Part shown: positions 52,531 through 62,500 of the stretch, one piece after another
Position numbering within the stretch: position 1 is the first letter of the stretch
How the letters are laid out: every line of letters starts with the position of its first letter
Origin: DATILL01 sp035476575
GTDB lineage: Bacteria > Actinomycetota > Actinomycetes > Mycobacteriales > JACQDL01
Reading direction: 5' to 3'
Length of the DNA: 64,000 nucleotides
Assembly: GCA_035476575.1 (NCBI GenBank)
Contig: DATILL010000123.1
Location: forward strand, 48,103-112,102
Translations under genes and position numbers: made by a program
Notes under the pieces: model-generated
Seen by the model: only the letters and a program-made list of their open reading frames with translations
Told to the model about the DNA's origin: nothing
Databases searched by the model: none

Positions 52531-54921
52531 TCAGCGGCGGAGGAGGGGGCGGGGGTCCAGGTGCGCGCGGGCTCGGGAGCGGGCGGAGCGGCCGCGGCGT
52601 AGCCGCTTGCGGACGTCGTCGGCGGCGGTCCAGGCAGCGTCGGCCTCGCCGGCGGACGGCGGTGACGGCGCGAAGGAGGCGTCGCGCAGGCGCGCCAGCA
52701 CGGCGATCCGGGACCCGGGGGCGCGGGTGGCGGCGTCGGTGGCCAGCTCGCCGGTGGTGCGGCCGGCGTCGACCGGTACGCCGAGCTCGACCAGCCGGTC
52801 GACGGTGTCCGCCCAGGCACCGGCGATCCGGCCGGCGGGGTCACCGCGTCGCCGCCGACGGCGACGGATCACCTTGGCCAGGGGGATCGTCAGGAGCGCG
52901 AGAAGCAGCACGCCGGCCGCGACGCCGACCACGGGAGCCAGCGGCGGTCCGGGGTCGCCTGCGGGACGGGGCGCGGGTGCCGAGCGCGGCGGCGGCGGGA
53001 CGGTCGGCGCGGTCTGCGGGTCGGCGCTCTCGCGGTCGGCGATGGAGCTGGCGTCGTCGGCGGGCGGCAGCGTGTCCGGCGGCGGGCTGCCATCCGCGCG
53101 GGTCCGTGGCGTCACCGTGAACGGCACCCAGCCGGCGCCGGCGAACTGCACCTCGGTCCGTACGTCCACAGTGGACCCATCTAGCCGGTAGCCGCCGAGC
53201 GTGGCGTCGTACCGGCCGGTCCGGAAGCCCATCACCACCCGGGTCCGGTAGCCGAGCGAGCGGAGCATCAGCGAGAAGGCGCTCGCGTACTGCTCGGCGG
53301 TGCCGGTGCGGGTCGTCAGCAGCGTACGGACGGCGAAGCTGCTGCTTCCCGTCGGCGCGCCCGGGCCGGTCGCCAGTCGGAAGCCGGGCCCGGTGAGATA
53401 GGCGCGTACGGCGGACACCCGGCCGAACGGGGTGGCGACCCGGCCGGCCACCTGGAGGGCGCGGCTGCGCACTTCGGTCCCGAGCACCGTGACGTCCTGC
53501 TCGGCGACCGACGCGGGCAGCGGGCTGTCCGTCCGCAGCCGGGCGGCGTCCGGGACGGCGGTCTCGCCGGTGACCCGGTACGGGCCGAGCGGCGGGCCGT
53601 CGCGGGAGACGACAAGGTCGCCGGTGTCTGTGTCGACGCCCAGCTCGGCGGGCGCGGCCGCGACCTGCACCGCCCGGCCGGGGACGGGCAGCCAGCCGAG
53701 GTTGCCCCGGACGGTGACCTCCGCGGTGACCCGGCGCGCGGTCCCGGCCGGGCGGTCCGGGGCGGGGGGCAGGCGGTTGCCGGCCCGGCGGTACGTCGCC
53801 GCGGTAGTCCAGGTCTGACCCGTGAAGACCGGCAGCGTGGCCAGCCGCAGCCACAGGCCGCCGCGCACCTCGGGGGTGCGGACGTCCAGGGTCAGCTCGC
53901 GCTCGCCGGACCGGAGCGACGGGAAGTACGTCAGCGGGGTGATGTCCTCGCGCGGCGGCACCGGCTGGTCGACGAGGCTGCGCGCGTCGAAGGGCTCGGC
54001 ACGCATGTCGGCGAGGGGGGCGGACGGGCCGAGTTGGGCGGCGACCGCGATCGCGACGACGAGCACCGCGGCCGGGGCGAGCAGGCCGGACCAGCGCCGG
54101 CGCGCAGCCCGGGCGGTGGTGCCGCCCAGCGTCGGGCCCGACGCGCCCTTGGCCGGGGTGGTGTCCTGGGCAAGCCGGTCGACCACCAGAAGCAGGCCGG
54201 CGAGCGCGACCACGGCGGGGAGCACCCAGCCGGGTGGGCGGCCGGCGCCAGCGCCCACCGCCAGGGCGAGGACCAGCAGGACGACCGCCGGGGCGACCGG
54301 GGCGAGGGGGGACGGCGCGCGGGTACGGGCCGCCCGGCGGGGTCCGGCGGGCCGCGGCGGGCGTACGGCGAGGGAGGCCGACCAGAGCCCGGTGAGTCCG
54401 GCGGCGATGACCACCGCCGCCAGCTCGGGTCCGCGCGGGTCGGCCGGGAGGGCCGCGGTGAGCAGCCGGCGTGGACCGTCCACGACGGACCGGCCGGGCG
54501 CGACGGCCAGCAGGACGTGCATGGCCAGGACCGCCACCCCGGCGAGGGTGCGTGCCGCCGGGGACAGGCGGACAGCGGCGCCGGCGCCGACCACGACGGT
54601 CGGCACGGCGACGCCGCCGAGGACGGTGAGCAGCGGCCGGGTCGCCCAGCCGCCGAAGATCGGGGCCGCCGCCGCAGCGGCGACGCAGACCAGGGCGGCG
54701 GACAGCAGGAGCCGCGGCAGGGCGAGCCGGGGCGGCTCTGCCGCGGCGCTGGCCGGCCGGTCCGCCCGCCGGCCGGGCGGACCAGAAAGGGAATCAACGG
54801 CCGAGGGCCGCGGCCAGCCCGCCGAGGGCGACGGCCCGCCCGCCGCGGACCGTGGCCCACCGGCCGGAGCGGCGCCGGTGGCGGCGTGGTCGCCGCGGCG
54901 GCGGGTCTGCGGCGGGTTCAC
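52531..54921 (-). CDS. TgpA-like membrane protein with degenerate transglutaminase domain
   Basis: 796 residues, GTG start. A Pro/Ala-rich N-terminus (about 1-65) is followed by about six membrane segments to residue about 310, an extracytoplasmic beta region, the transglutaminase-like domain (about 520-620), a linker, one membrane segment (APVVGVAAGVLLLALLTIPL) and a basic cytoplasmic tail. In active enzymes a Cys precedes the EQ(F/Y)A motif. Here it is TGTAEQYASAFSLMLRSLGY, and the later His position reads VDVRTEVQFAGAGWVP. Probably not catalytic. Last gene of the reverse operon. Confidence 0.82.
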   Translation of the reverse strand: MNPPQTRRRGDHAATGAAPAGGPRSAAGGPSPSAGWPRPSAVDSLSGPPGRRADRPASAAAEPPRLALPRLLLSAALVCVAAAAAAPIFGGWATRPLLTVLGGVAVPTVVVGAGAAVRLSPAARTLAGVAVLAMHVLLAVAPGRSVVDGPRRLLTAALPADPRGPELAAVVIAAGLTGLWSASLAVRPPRPAGPRRAARTRAPSPLAPVAPAVVLLVLALAVGAGAGRPPGWVLPAVVALAGLLLVVDRLAQDTTPAKGASGPTLGGTTARAARRRWSGLLAPAAVLVVAIAVAAQLGPSAPLADMRAEPFDARSLVDQPVPPREDITPLTYFPSLRSGERELTLDVRTPEVRGGLWLRLATLPVFTGQTWTTAATYRRAGNRLPPAPDRPAGTARRVTAEVTVRGNLGWLPVPGRAVQVAAAPAELGVDTDTGDLVVSRDGPPLGPYRVTGETAVPDAARLRTDSPLPASVAEQDVTVLGTEVRSRALQVAGRVATPFGRVSAVRAYLTGPGFRLATGPGAPTGSSSFAVRTLLTTRTGTAEQYASAFSLMLRSLGYRTRVVMGFRTGRYDATLGGYRLDGSTVDVRTEVQFAGAGWVPFTVTPRTRADGSPPPDTLPPADDASSIADRESADPQTAPTVPPPPRSAPAPRPAGDPGPPLAPVVGVAAGVLLLALLTIPLAKVIRRRRRRRGDPAGRIAGAWADTVDRLVELGVPVDAGRTTGELATDAATRAPGSRIAVLARLRDASFAPSPPSAGEADAAWTAADDVRKRLRRGRSARSRARAHLDPRPLLRR

Positions 54922-54994
54922 CTGCGGGCTCCGCTGGCCAGCCGGTCGGAGGCGAGCACGGCGGAGCGGCGTGGCCCACCGGCCGGGGGCGGGG

Positions 54995-56149
54995 TCAAGT
55001 GCGGGCTCCGGTCACCAGGCGGTTCCAGGCGGCGACGGCCTCGGCGGCGGTGCGGGCGCGCAGCACCGACATGCCGGGCCGGCGCGCGCTGCCGGGATCG
55101 CCGTCGCCCAGCGACAGCACCACGACGGGAGCGAACCGCCGCCGCTGCGAGGACAGCCGGGCCACCACCCCCGGGTCGGCCTGGCCAGTCACCACCACCA
55201 GCGCCCCGCCGGGCGTCGCCCGCTCCACCAGGTCAAGCAACGCCACCTGATCGTCCGCTGGCGCGGTCTCCGCCGCGGCCAGCCGGTCGAGCAGCCCGGT
55301 CGCGCCGGACCGCTCCAGCGCCGTCCGGTCCTCCCCGAGCACGCGCAGGGCGACTGGGTGGCCGTGCCGCTCCGAGCCGACCGCCAGGGAGGCCGCCACC
55401 TCGACCGCAGCCTCGAACGCCGCCTCGGCCAGGACCGAAGGCCGGGTGTCCAGCACCACGGTGACCGTCGGCTCGCTGGTGTCGACATGCTCGCGGACGA
55501 TGAGCTTCCCGGTCCGTGCGGTCGACCGCCAGTGGATCTGGCGGGGGTCGTCGCCGGGCACGTAGTCACGCAGCGAGGAGAAGGTGACCGTCCCCATCGG
55601 CGCGGAGTCGGCCAGCCGCCCCTCGTAGTCCAGCACCACGCCGACCGGCAGCGGCTTGGTGGCGTGCACCCGCGGGTGCACCCACAGCGTCTCCGCCGAC
55701 CCGTACGCCTGCGGCCGGCGCAGCAGCCCGAGCGGGTCGAGCCGGTCCACGGTGATCGGCCCGAGCGGCAACGCACCGCGCCGGCGGGTCGGCACCGGGT
55801 AGTGCACGGTCCGCGTCCCGGTCCCGGGCAGGCCGGGCACCGGCAACTCGAGCGGCTCGCCGCCGAGCCGGTCCACCACGACGAAGCCGGGGGACCGCCA
55901 GCGGGACAGGTTGCGCGTGCTCACCTGGCCGAGCGCCGGCTCGCCCACGGTCACCCGGTCCGGGGCGACCACCCGTTCCACCCGAAGCCGGGGCCGGACC
56001 AGCACCGCGACGCCGGCCACCGCGAGGACGACCAGCCCAGCAAGCCCGATCGCGACCAGCGACGGGTAGCCGAGGCCGGCGCCGAGCGCGTACACGGCGA
56101 CCGAGCCGAGCAGGATCGACCAGCCGGCCGGGGTGACGACCCTGGTCAC
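54995..56149 (-). CDS. DUF58 domain protein
   Basis: 384 residues, GTG start overlapping the MoxR stop by one base. Two membrane segments (about 8-50) precede a von Willebrand A-like domain. The DUF58 signature is FSSLRDYVPGDDPRQIHWRS, with ARTGKLIVREHVDTSEPTVT next. MoxR-DUF58-TgpA genes form conserved operons whose products probably act together at the membrane as a chaperone-like complex. Confidence 0.9.
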   Translation of the reverse strand: MTRVVTPAGWSILLGSVAVYALGAGLGYPSLVAIGLAGLVVLAVAGVAVLVRPRLRVERVVAPDRVTVGEPALGQVSTRNLSRWRSPGFVVVDRLGGEPLELPVPGLPGTGTRTVHYPVPTRRRGALPLGPITVDRLDPLGLLRRPQAYGSAETLWVHPRVHATKPLPVGVVLDYEGRLADSAPMGTVTFSSLRDYVPGDDPRQIHWRSTARTGKLIVREHVDTSEPTVTVVLDTRPSVLAEAAFEAAVEVAASLAVGSERHGHPVALRVLGEDRTALERSGATGLLDRLAAAETAPADDQVALLDLVERATPGGALVVVTGQADPGVVARLSSQRRRFAPVVVLSLGDGDPGSARRPGMSVLRARTAAEAVAAWNRLVTGART

Positions 56150-57126
56150 TACCTGACGCCCGCCCCGGCGGCGGCCGGCACCGGCACACCGGCGAGCACC
56201 TCGGACAGCACGCCGGCCGCCCGCACGCCGCGCACCTCCGCCTCCGGCGTGAGCAACAGCCGGTGGATGAGCACGGCCGGCGCGATCCGCTTCACGTCGT
56301 CCGGCACGACGTAGCCACGGCCCTCGCCGGCCGCGTACGACTGGGCGGCGCGCAGCAGCGCCAGGCTGCCCCGCGGTGACGCGCCGAGCCGCAGCTCCGG
56401 CCGCTCGCGGGTGGCCGCGGTGATCGTCGCGACGTACCGGACCACTGCCGGGTCCACGTGCACCGCCGCCGTGGCGGCGACCATCCAGTGCACCGCCTCC
56501 AGCGTGGTCACCGGCCGCGGCACCGGCGGGCCGCCGGACCGGGCCCGCCCAGTGAGAATCTCCTCCTCGGCGGCGAGGTCCGGATAGCCGACCGCGATCC
56601 GCATCAGGAAGCGGTCCAGCTGAGCCTCCGGCAGCCGGTAGGTCCCCTCCAGGTCGATCGGGTTCTGGGTGGCCAGCACCAGGAACGGTTCCGGCACCGG
56701 GTAGCCGATCGCGTCGACCGTGACCTGCCGCTCCTCCATCACCTCGAGCAGCGCGGACTGCGTCTTCGGCGAGGCCCGGTTGATCTCGTCGGCGACCACC
56801 ACGTTGGCGAAGACCGCGCCGGGGCGGAACTCGAAGCGGTTGCTCTGCTGGTTCCAGACCGAGACGCCGGTGATGTCGCCGGGCAGCAGGTCGGGCGTGA
56901 ACTGGATCCGGTGCCAGGTGCCGTCGATGGACGCGGCCAACGCCTTGGCCAGCGACGTCTTGCCCACTCCCGGCACGTCCTCGACGAGCAGGTGGCCGCC
57001 AGCGAAGAGGCAGGCCAGCGCGAGCCGGACCACCTCGGTTTTGCCGCGGATCACCTGCTCCACGTTGGTGAGCAGGTCGCCGTGCACCCGCGCGAACGTG
57101 CCGACGGCGTCGGGCTGATGGGTCAT
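56149..57126 (-). CDS. MoxR family AAA+ ATPase
   Basis: 325 residues from ATG 57126. A long open frame continues to 59325, but only this part has MoxR features. Walker A PGVGKT at 52-57, Walker B FANVVVADEINRASPKTQSA, sensor-like LATQNPIDLEGTYRLPEAQL and the arginine-finger region DRFLMRIAVGYP. The C-terminal lid holds LGASPRGSLALLRAAQ. MoxR proteins assist metal-centre or complex assembly. Coupled to the DUF58 gene. Confidence 0.93.
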   Translation of the reverse strand: MTHQPDAVGTFARVHGDLLTNVEQVIRGKTEVVRLALACLFAGGHLLVEDVPGVGKTSLAKALAASIDGTWHRIQFTPDLLPGDITGVSVWNQQSNRFEFRPGAVFANVVVADEINRASPKTQSALLEVMEERQVTVDAIGYPVPEPFLVLATQNPIDLEGTYRLPEAQLDRFLMRIAVGYPDLAAEEEILTGRARSGGPPVPRPVTTLEAVHWMVAATAAVHVDPAVVRYVATITAATRERPELRLGASPRGSLALLRAAQSYAAGEGRGYVVPDDVKRIAPAVLIHRLLLTPEAEVRGVRAAGVLSEVLAGVPVPAAAGAGVR

Positions 57127-57152
57127 GGAGCTTCCTCGGATCGCGGGGGCGG

Positions 57153-59531
57153 TCACGTGCCGGCCGGCTCGAGGCAGGCCTCGGCCACTTTCGGCTGCGG
57201 CGGCGGGGCGGTGGCTCGCACGACCGCCAGCACCTGGTAGCAGTAGCGGGTGCCGGGGTCGAGCGGGCCGTCCCGGTACGTGTTCCGGTCCGCCGGCACG
57301 TTGCCGGCCACCAGCGCGCCGCTGCGGCGGACGGCGAAGTACTGGAAGCCAGGCAGGTCGGAGCCGCCGGCGTAGGTCAGCTGCACCCACCCCGGCGCGG
57401 CCGAGGTGGCCACCACCGGTACCGCCACCAGGTAGACCCGGAGGGCCGGCTGCGCCGGCGGCGCCGACGGGCCGGGGCCGGCCGACCGGCGGGCGGCGAG
57501 CACGCCGCCGGTGGCGCCGAGCACCGCGACCAGCGTGCCGGCAACGGCCCAGCGCCAGCGGTTCCGGGCTGCGGCCGGGGCAGGAGCGGCCGGAGCCGGT
57601 GGGGCCGGCCGGCTGGCGGTCACGGTCAGCCCGGCACCGTGGCCGGTCCCGGTCGGCAAGAAGTGCGCCGGCGCGGCCGTGGGCGCGGCGGCGGCAGCTT
57701 TTCCCGCGCGGCGACGGCGCCGGCCGGACCTCGCCGGGCGGCGCGGGCCGTCGGCCGCCGCGGCCACGTCGGGTCCGGTTGAGCCGGTTGCGCTGGCCAG
57801 GCCGAGCCCGGCCAGGCCGATCGAGGAGGCGGATCCGAGCGGCGTCGGGCCGACCACGGCGTCCGGCAGCGCCGCCGCCGCGTCGCCGTCGAGCAGCGGC
57901 CCGAGCCCGGGCAGCACGGTGGCGAGCTCGGCCGCGGTCGGCCGGGCAGCCGGCTCCTTGTCCAGGCAGGCGGCCACCACCCGCCACACCGGCGCGGGCA
58001 GGTCCCGCGGCCGGGCGGGCTTGTCGGCCAGGTGCGCGCGCAGCAGCGCCGCCGGGTGCTCCCCGTCGAACGGCCGGTTCCCGGTCAGCAGCTCGTACGC
58101 CACCACGCCCAGCGCGTACACGTCCGCGGCGGCAGTGGCCGGGCGGCCGGAGACCAGCTCGGGCGCGACGTACGCCGGGGTGCCCACAACCCGGCTGAGC
58201 CGGGTCAGCGCCGCGGCGCCCGCGGTCCAGGCGATGCCGAAGTCGGTCAACCGGGCGAAGACGTCGTCGCCCTCGCCGGTGACCAGGATGTTCTCCGGCT
58301 TGAGGTCGCGGTGGATGATCCCGGCCGCATGCACCGCGGCGAGCGCCGAGGCGACCTGGCCGAGCACCACCGTGGCTGTCCGCCCGCTCGGCCGGGGCGA
58401 GTCGACCGCCTGCCGCAGGTCGGCGCCGTCCACCAGCTCCATCACGATCGCGAAGGTGTCTCCCTCGACGACCAGGTCGTGCACCCCGACCAGGTGCGGA
58501 TGGTGCAGGCCGACCAGGGTGGTGCGCTCCCGCAGGAACCGGACCACCGAGTCCGGCTCCTCGGTCAGCTCCGAGCGCAGCACCTTGACCGCGACCGGGG
58601 TGCCGTCGTCGCGCCGGCCCCGCCAGACCTGGCCGCTGGCCCCTCGGCCGATCGGCTCCTCCAGCAGGTAGCGGCTGCCCAGCGGCCGGCCCGGCCGGGT
58701 GATGACCGGCGACGTGGGCGGCAGCGTGGCCAGCCGCGCGGCCGGCGACGGGGCGGTCGGCCGCTGGCCGAGCAGCAGGCCGGCGAACTGGTCCGGGGTG
58801 GCCGGGCGGACCGCCGGGTCCGGGGTCAGCGCCCGGCGGATCGAGGGCCACAGGTGCGCGGGCAGGTCGGTCCGGGTGGGCTCCGGCGGCGGGCCGGTGA
58901 GCATGCCCAGCAGCGGCTCCGGCTCGCCGACGTACGGCAGCCGGCCGGTGAGCAGCGCATAGACGGTGGCAGCGAGCGCGTACACGTCCGCGGCGACGGT
59001 CCAGTCGCCGCCGCGCAGCACCTCCGGCGGCCGCACCCGGGCGCCGGCCGGCCCCGAGTCGGCCAGCGACGGCAGCAGCATCCCGGTCACCGCGACGGTG
59101 CCGTCCGCGCCACGCAGCAGATTGCCTGGGTGCAGCGCGCCGTGCAGCACGCCGGCCGCGTGCAACGCCTCCAGGCCGGCGGCCGCGGCCATGCCGGCCT
59201 GCACTGCGTCCGCGACCGGCAGCGGTCCGCCCGCGGCGATCCGGTCGGCTAGCGAGCCGTCCGCCCGCGGGGTGACCACGTGCGCTGAGCCGTCCGGCGC
59301 CACCACCGCGGCCAGCACCGGCCATACGTGCCGGTGCGCGGGCAGCGCGGTCAGCCGGGCGGTCTCGGCCCGGAACGCCCGCCGCTGCGCCTCGGACAGC
59401 GGCCCGGGCACGGTGTGCACCACCACGGCGAGCCCGTCGGCGAGCCGGATGCCCTGCCGTACCGGGCTCAGCCGCCCGGCGGCGAGCGTGCCGTCCAGCC
59501 GGTACCCCGGGAGCAGGGTCGCTGTCGTCAC
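57153..59531 (-). CDS. Transmembrane Ser/Thr protein kinase with pseudokinase plus active kinase domain
   Basis: 792 residues from GTG 59531. The first kinase-like domain (about 1-235) lacks the catalytic triad (LHGALHPGNLLRG in place of HRD). The second (about 285-545) is complete: VAVKVLRSELTEE, IIHRDLKPENILVTGEG near 402-418, DFGIAW, and VGTPAYVAPELVSG. An Ala/Pro/basic linker is followed by one membrane helix (about 660-680, GTLVAVLGATGGVLAARR) and an extracellular domain with FN3-like strands. The start is supported by TACGGT 8 nt upstream. It sits between the FHA-FtsK gene, whose FHA domain could bind its phosphorylated targets, and MoxR. Confidence 0.88.
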   Translation of the reverse strand: MTTATLLPGYRLDGTLAAGRLSPVRQGIRLADGLAVVVHTVPGPLSEAQRRAFRAETARLTALPAHRHVWPVLAAVVAPDGSAHVVTPRADGSLADRIAAGGPLPVADAVQAGMAAAAGLEALHAAGVLHGALHPGNLLRGADGTVAVTGMLLPSLADSGPAGARVRPPEVLRGGDWTVAADVYALAATVYALLTGRLPYVGEPEPLLGMLTGPPPEPTRTDLPAHLWPSIRRALTPDPAVRPATPDQFAGLLLGQRPTAPSPAARLATLPPTSPVITRPGRPLGSRYLLEEPIGRGASGQVWRGRRDDGTPVAVKVLRSELTEEPDSVVRFLRERTTLVGLHHPHLVGVHDLVVEGDTFAIVMELVDGADLRQAVDSPRPSGRTATVVLGQVASALAAVHAAGIIHRDLKPENILVTGEGDDVFARLTDFGIAWTAGAAALTRLSRVVGTPAYVAPELVSGRPATAAADVYALGVVAYELLTGNRPFDGEHPAALLRAHLADKPARPRDLPAPVWRVVAACLDKEPAARPTAAELATVLPGLGPLLDGDAAAALPDAVVGPTPLGSASSIGLAGLGLASATGSTGPDVAAAADGPRRPARSGRRRRRAGKAAAAAPTAAPAHFLPTGTGHGAGLTVTASRPAPPAPAAPAPAAARNRWRWAVAGTLVAVLGATGGVLAARRSAGPGPSAPPAQPALRVYLVAVPVVATSAAPGWVQLTYAGGSDLPGFQYFAVRRSGALVAGNVPADRNTYRDGPLDPGTRYCYQVLAVVRATAPPPQPKVAEACLEPAGT

Positions 59532-59539
59532 GGCAGCAG

Positions 59540-59545
59540 ACCGTA
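59540..59545 (-). promoter_or_regulatory. Leaderless -10 box (TACGGT) for the kinase gene
   Basis: Reverse-strand TACGGT, 8 nt before GTG 59531. It suggests that the kinase-MoxR-DUF58-TgpA part can be transcribed separately from the FtsK-type gene. Confidence 0.5.
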
Positions 59546-59569
59546 TCGTTGTTGACACCAATCCTCTAT

Positions 59570-62500
59570 TCACGACGGCACCGAGCTGTCCTCGGCGGCC
59601 GGAACCTGAACCGGGACGGCTGCCCCGCGCAGCACCAGCAGTCCACGTCCGGCCGGCCAGCCGCCCGCGGTGGACCGCGGCAGCCGCAGGTCGAAGACCT
59701 CGCCGTCGACGTGCGACCGGGGGTCGAGCAGCAGCCCGGACCGGCTGCGCCGGGCGGCGGCCAGCCAGCCGCGGTAGCGGGCCAGCAGCAGGTCCTCGGT
59801 CGTGGCCGCGGCGACCAGCACCGAGCCGTCGTCGCGGGCCTGCCGGACGAAGCGCTCCAGCCGGGTGCCGGCCGGGCCGTCGCCGAGCAGCTCGCCGTCG
59901 TCGACGACCAGGCACACCGGGCCCCCGATCTCGGCCAGCACCTCGTCCAGCTCGGCCGCGACGTCGGTGCCGGTCAGCACCTGCCGGATCCCGGGCTCGC
60001 CGGCTAGCGCCCGCAGCGGGGACGGGCGCGGCGCGAGCACCACCACCGGCAGCTCGCCGGATTTCCGGCCGGCCAGCGAGGCGGCGACGGCGAGCAGCGC
60101 CGTCGACCGGCCGGACCGGGGTGGGCCGGCGACCACGAACGTGCCTCCGGAGTCCAGCAGGTCCACGTCGAGCGGGGCCAGGTGGTCACCGCCGACGCCG
60201 ACAGTGCAGGTGCCCGCAGCGGTGGGCCGGTCGTCCACCCGCAGCGCCTCGGCTTCGGCGGGGGTGACCCGGTCCGGCAGCGGGTCGACTCGCCTGGGCA
60301 GCTGCTCGGCCGGTACGCCGTCCCACCGCCGGTGCAGCGCCGCGGCCAGCCGCTCCACCGCGGCCGCCTCCGCGGTGCCGGTGGCCTCGTCGCCGGTGGG
60401 GTCCAGCAGCGCGACCTGCATCTCCTCGCCGGTGGCCGCCCAGACCGCGCGGCCCGGCGGCATCGCGGCGGGCATCGTCCGTGGGTTGATCCCGAAGACG
60501 GCAGCGTCCTCCCGGTCGGCCTGGCGCAGCACCAGCCGGGCCGCCAGCGCGCTGGACACCCGGTGGGTGAAGCCGGTCCGGTCGGTGCTCAGCACCACGG
60601 TCACGCCCACCGCCGGCCCGCGGCGCAGCAAGCCCTCGACCCGGTCGACCAGCAGGCCGGCGTCCACGTCGGCGTACCGGGACCAGAACGCCTCCCACCG
60701 GTCCACCAGCAGCACCACGTGCGGCAGCCGCCCCTGCGGGCCGACCGCGGCACGGTGCTCGGCCAGTGAGGCGTACCCGCCGGCACCGAGCAGCCGCTGC
60801 CGGCGGCCGACCTCGGCGTCCAGCAGCGCCAGCAGCCGGTCCACCCGGGCGGTGTCGGCGCCGTCCACGACCGCGCCGCAGTGCGGCAGCGCGGCGAGGC
60901 CCGCCAGCGCCCGGTTTCCGCAGTCGAGGGCGTAGAGGTGTACGTCGGCCGGTCCGGCGGCCGCGGCGAGTCCGGCCCCGAGCGTGCGCAGCGCGGTTGA
61001 CCGTCCACTGCGGACGGCGCCGGCGACGGCCAGCGGGCCGGTCCGCTCGAGGTCGAGCACGAACGTCTCCTGGGCCTGGCGGTCCGGCCGGTCCACCACG
61101 CCGAGGCGCACGGCGACCGGCGAGCCGGTCCGGACCGGCGACAGCTCGGCGGTGCCGACCGTCTCGCGCAGCGGCGGCAGCCACGGGCTCGGCGGGGTCG
61201 CCGCGCCGGTCTCGGCCGCCGCCTGCCGGATCGCCCCGACCAGCACGGCGAGGTCGGTCTCCGCGCCGTCGTCGGCCGGCCCGGCCGGCCTGGCCGGCGG
61301 CCGCCCCAGCTCGGCCACCCGCCGCGGCACCGCCCGGACCGGCTGGTCCACCACCAGCTCCGCCCGGGGCCAGCCCACCCGGGCGGCCTGGAACGCGGTG
61401 AGCTCCTGGTGCCCGGTGCGCAGGTACGCCCGGCCGGGGTGCCGGGTGGAGATCCGGGCGGCGTCCGGTGCGTCCACCACGTCGCTGCTCTCCGCGGTGC
61501 TGGTCACCCGCAACCCGATCCGCAGGTTGAGGTTGGCCCGCATCTCCGCGCTGACCACGCCGGCCGGCCGCTGGGTCGCCAGCACCACGTGTACGCCGAG
61601 GCTGCGGCCGCGCATGCCGATGCCGACGACACCGGGCACGAACTCCGGGATCTCCTCGACCAGCGCGGCGAACTCGTCCACCACGATCACCAGCCGCGGC
61701 AGCCGGCCGCCGGTGCGGGCCCAGTAGTCCTCGATGTCCTTGGCGCCGGCCTCGGCCAGGATCGCCTCACGGCGGCGCAGCTCTGCCGACAGCGACGCCA
61801 GCGCACGGCGCACCAGGTGGCCGTCCAGGTCGGTGACCATGCCGACGCAGTGCGGAAGGTCCTGGCAGGCGGCGAACGCGCTGCCACCCTTGTAGTCGAC
61901 CAGCACGACGTTGAGCGCGTCCGGGGCGTTGCCCAGCGCGAGCGAGCTGACCAGCGTCTGCAGCAGCTCGGACTTGCCGGCGCCGCTCGTCCCGGCGACC
62001 AGGGCGTGCGGGCCGTCCCGGCGCAGGTCGACGGTGACCGGCCCGTCCCGGCCCGCGCCGAGCAGTGCGGTGGTGGACCGGGCGCCCGGGGCGGCCGCCC
62101 ACCGGGCGAGCACGTCCGCCGGGGTAGGGGCCGTGCCGCCGGGCAGGCCGAGCAGGTCGAGGTAGCGGACCGAGTCCGGCAGCCCGCCGCCGGCGCCGGT
62201 GGCGCCGAGCAGCCGCAGCGGCGCCAGCGCTCGGCCTAGCCGGTCCGCAGCCGTGGCCGCCAGCCCGTCCGCGAGCACGTCGGCCACCGGCTCTGCGCCG
62301 GGCAGCCGCACGCGCCACCGGGTCGTCGAGCGCGGTCCGGCCACCGCGGTGGCCCGGCACTCGTCCGGCAGGCTCGCCTCGTCGGCGTCCAGGCAGACCG
62401 CGTAGACGCCGACCGCAGGGCCATCCCGGAGCAGGTCGGCCAGCCCGCGCAGCTCGCGCAGCCGGCGGGCGCCGTCCAGCACCAGCACGTAGCGCCGGCC

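Noticed and set aside
56149..59325. A single 1,058-codon reverse frame covering MoxR and beyond
   Set aside because: Only the part from 57126 has MoxR features. The rest is a low-complexity out-of-frame shadow of the kinase gene.
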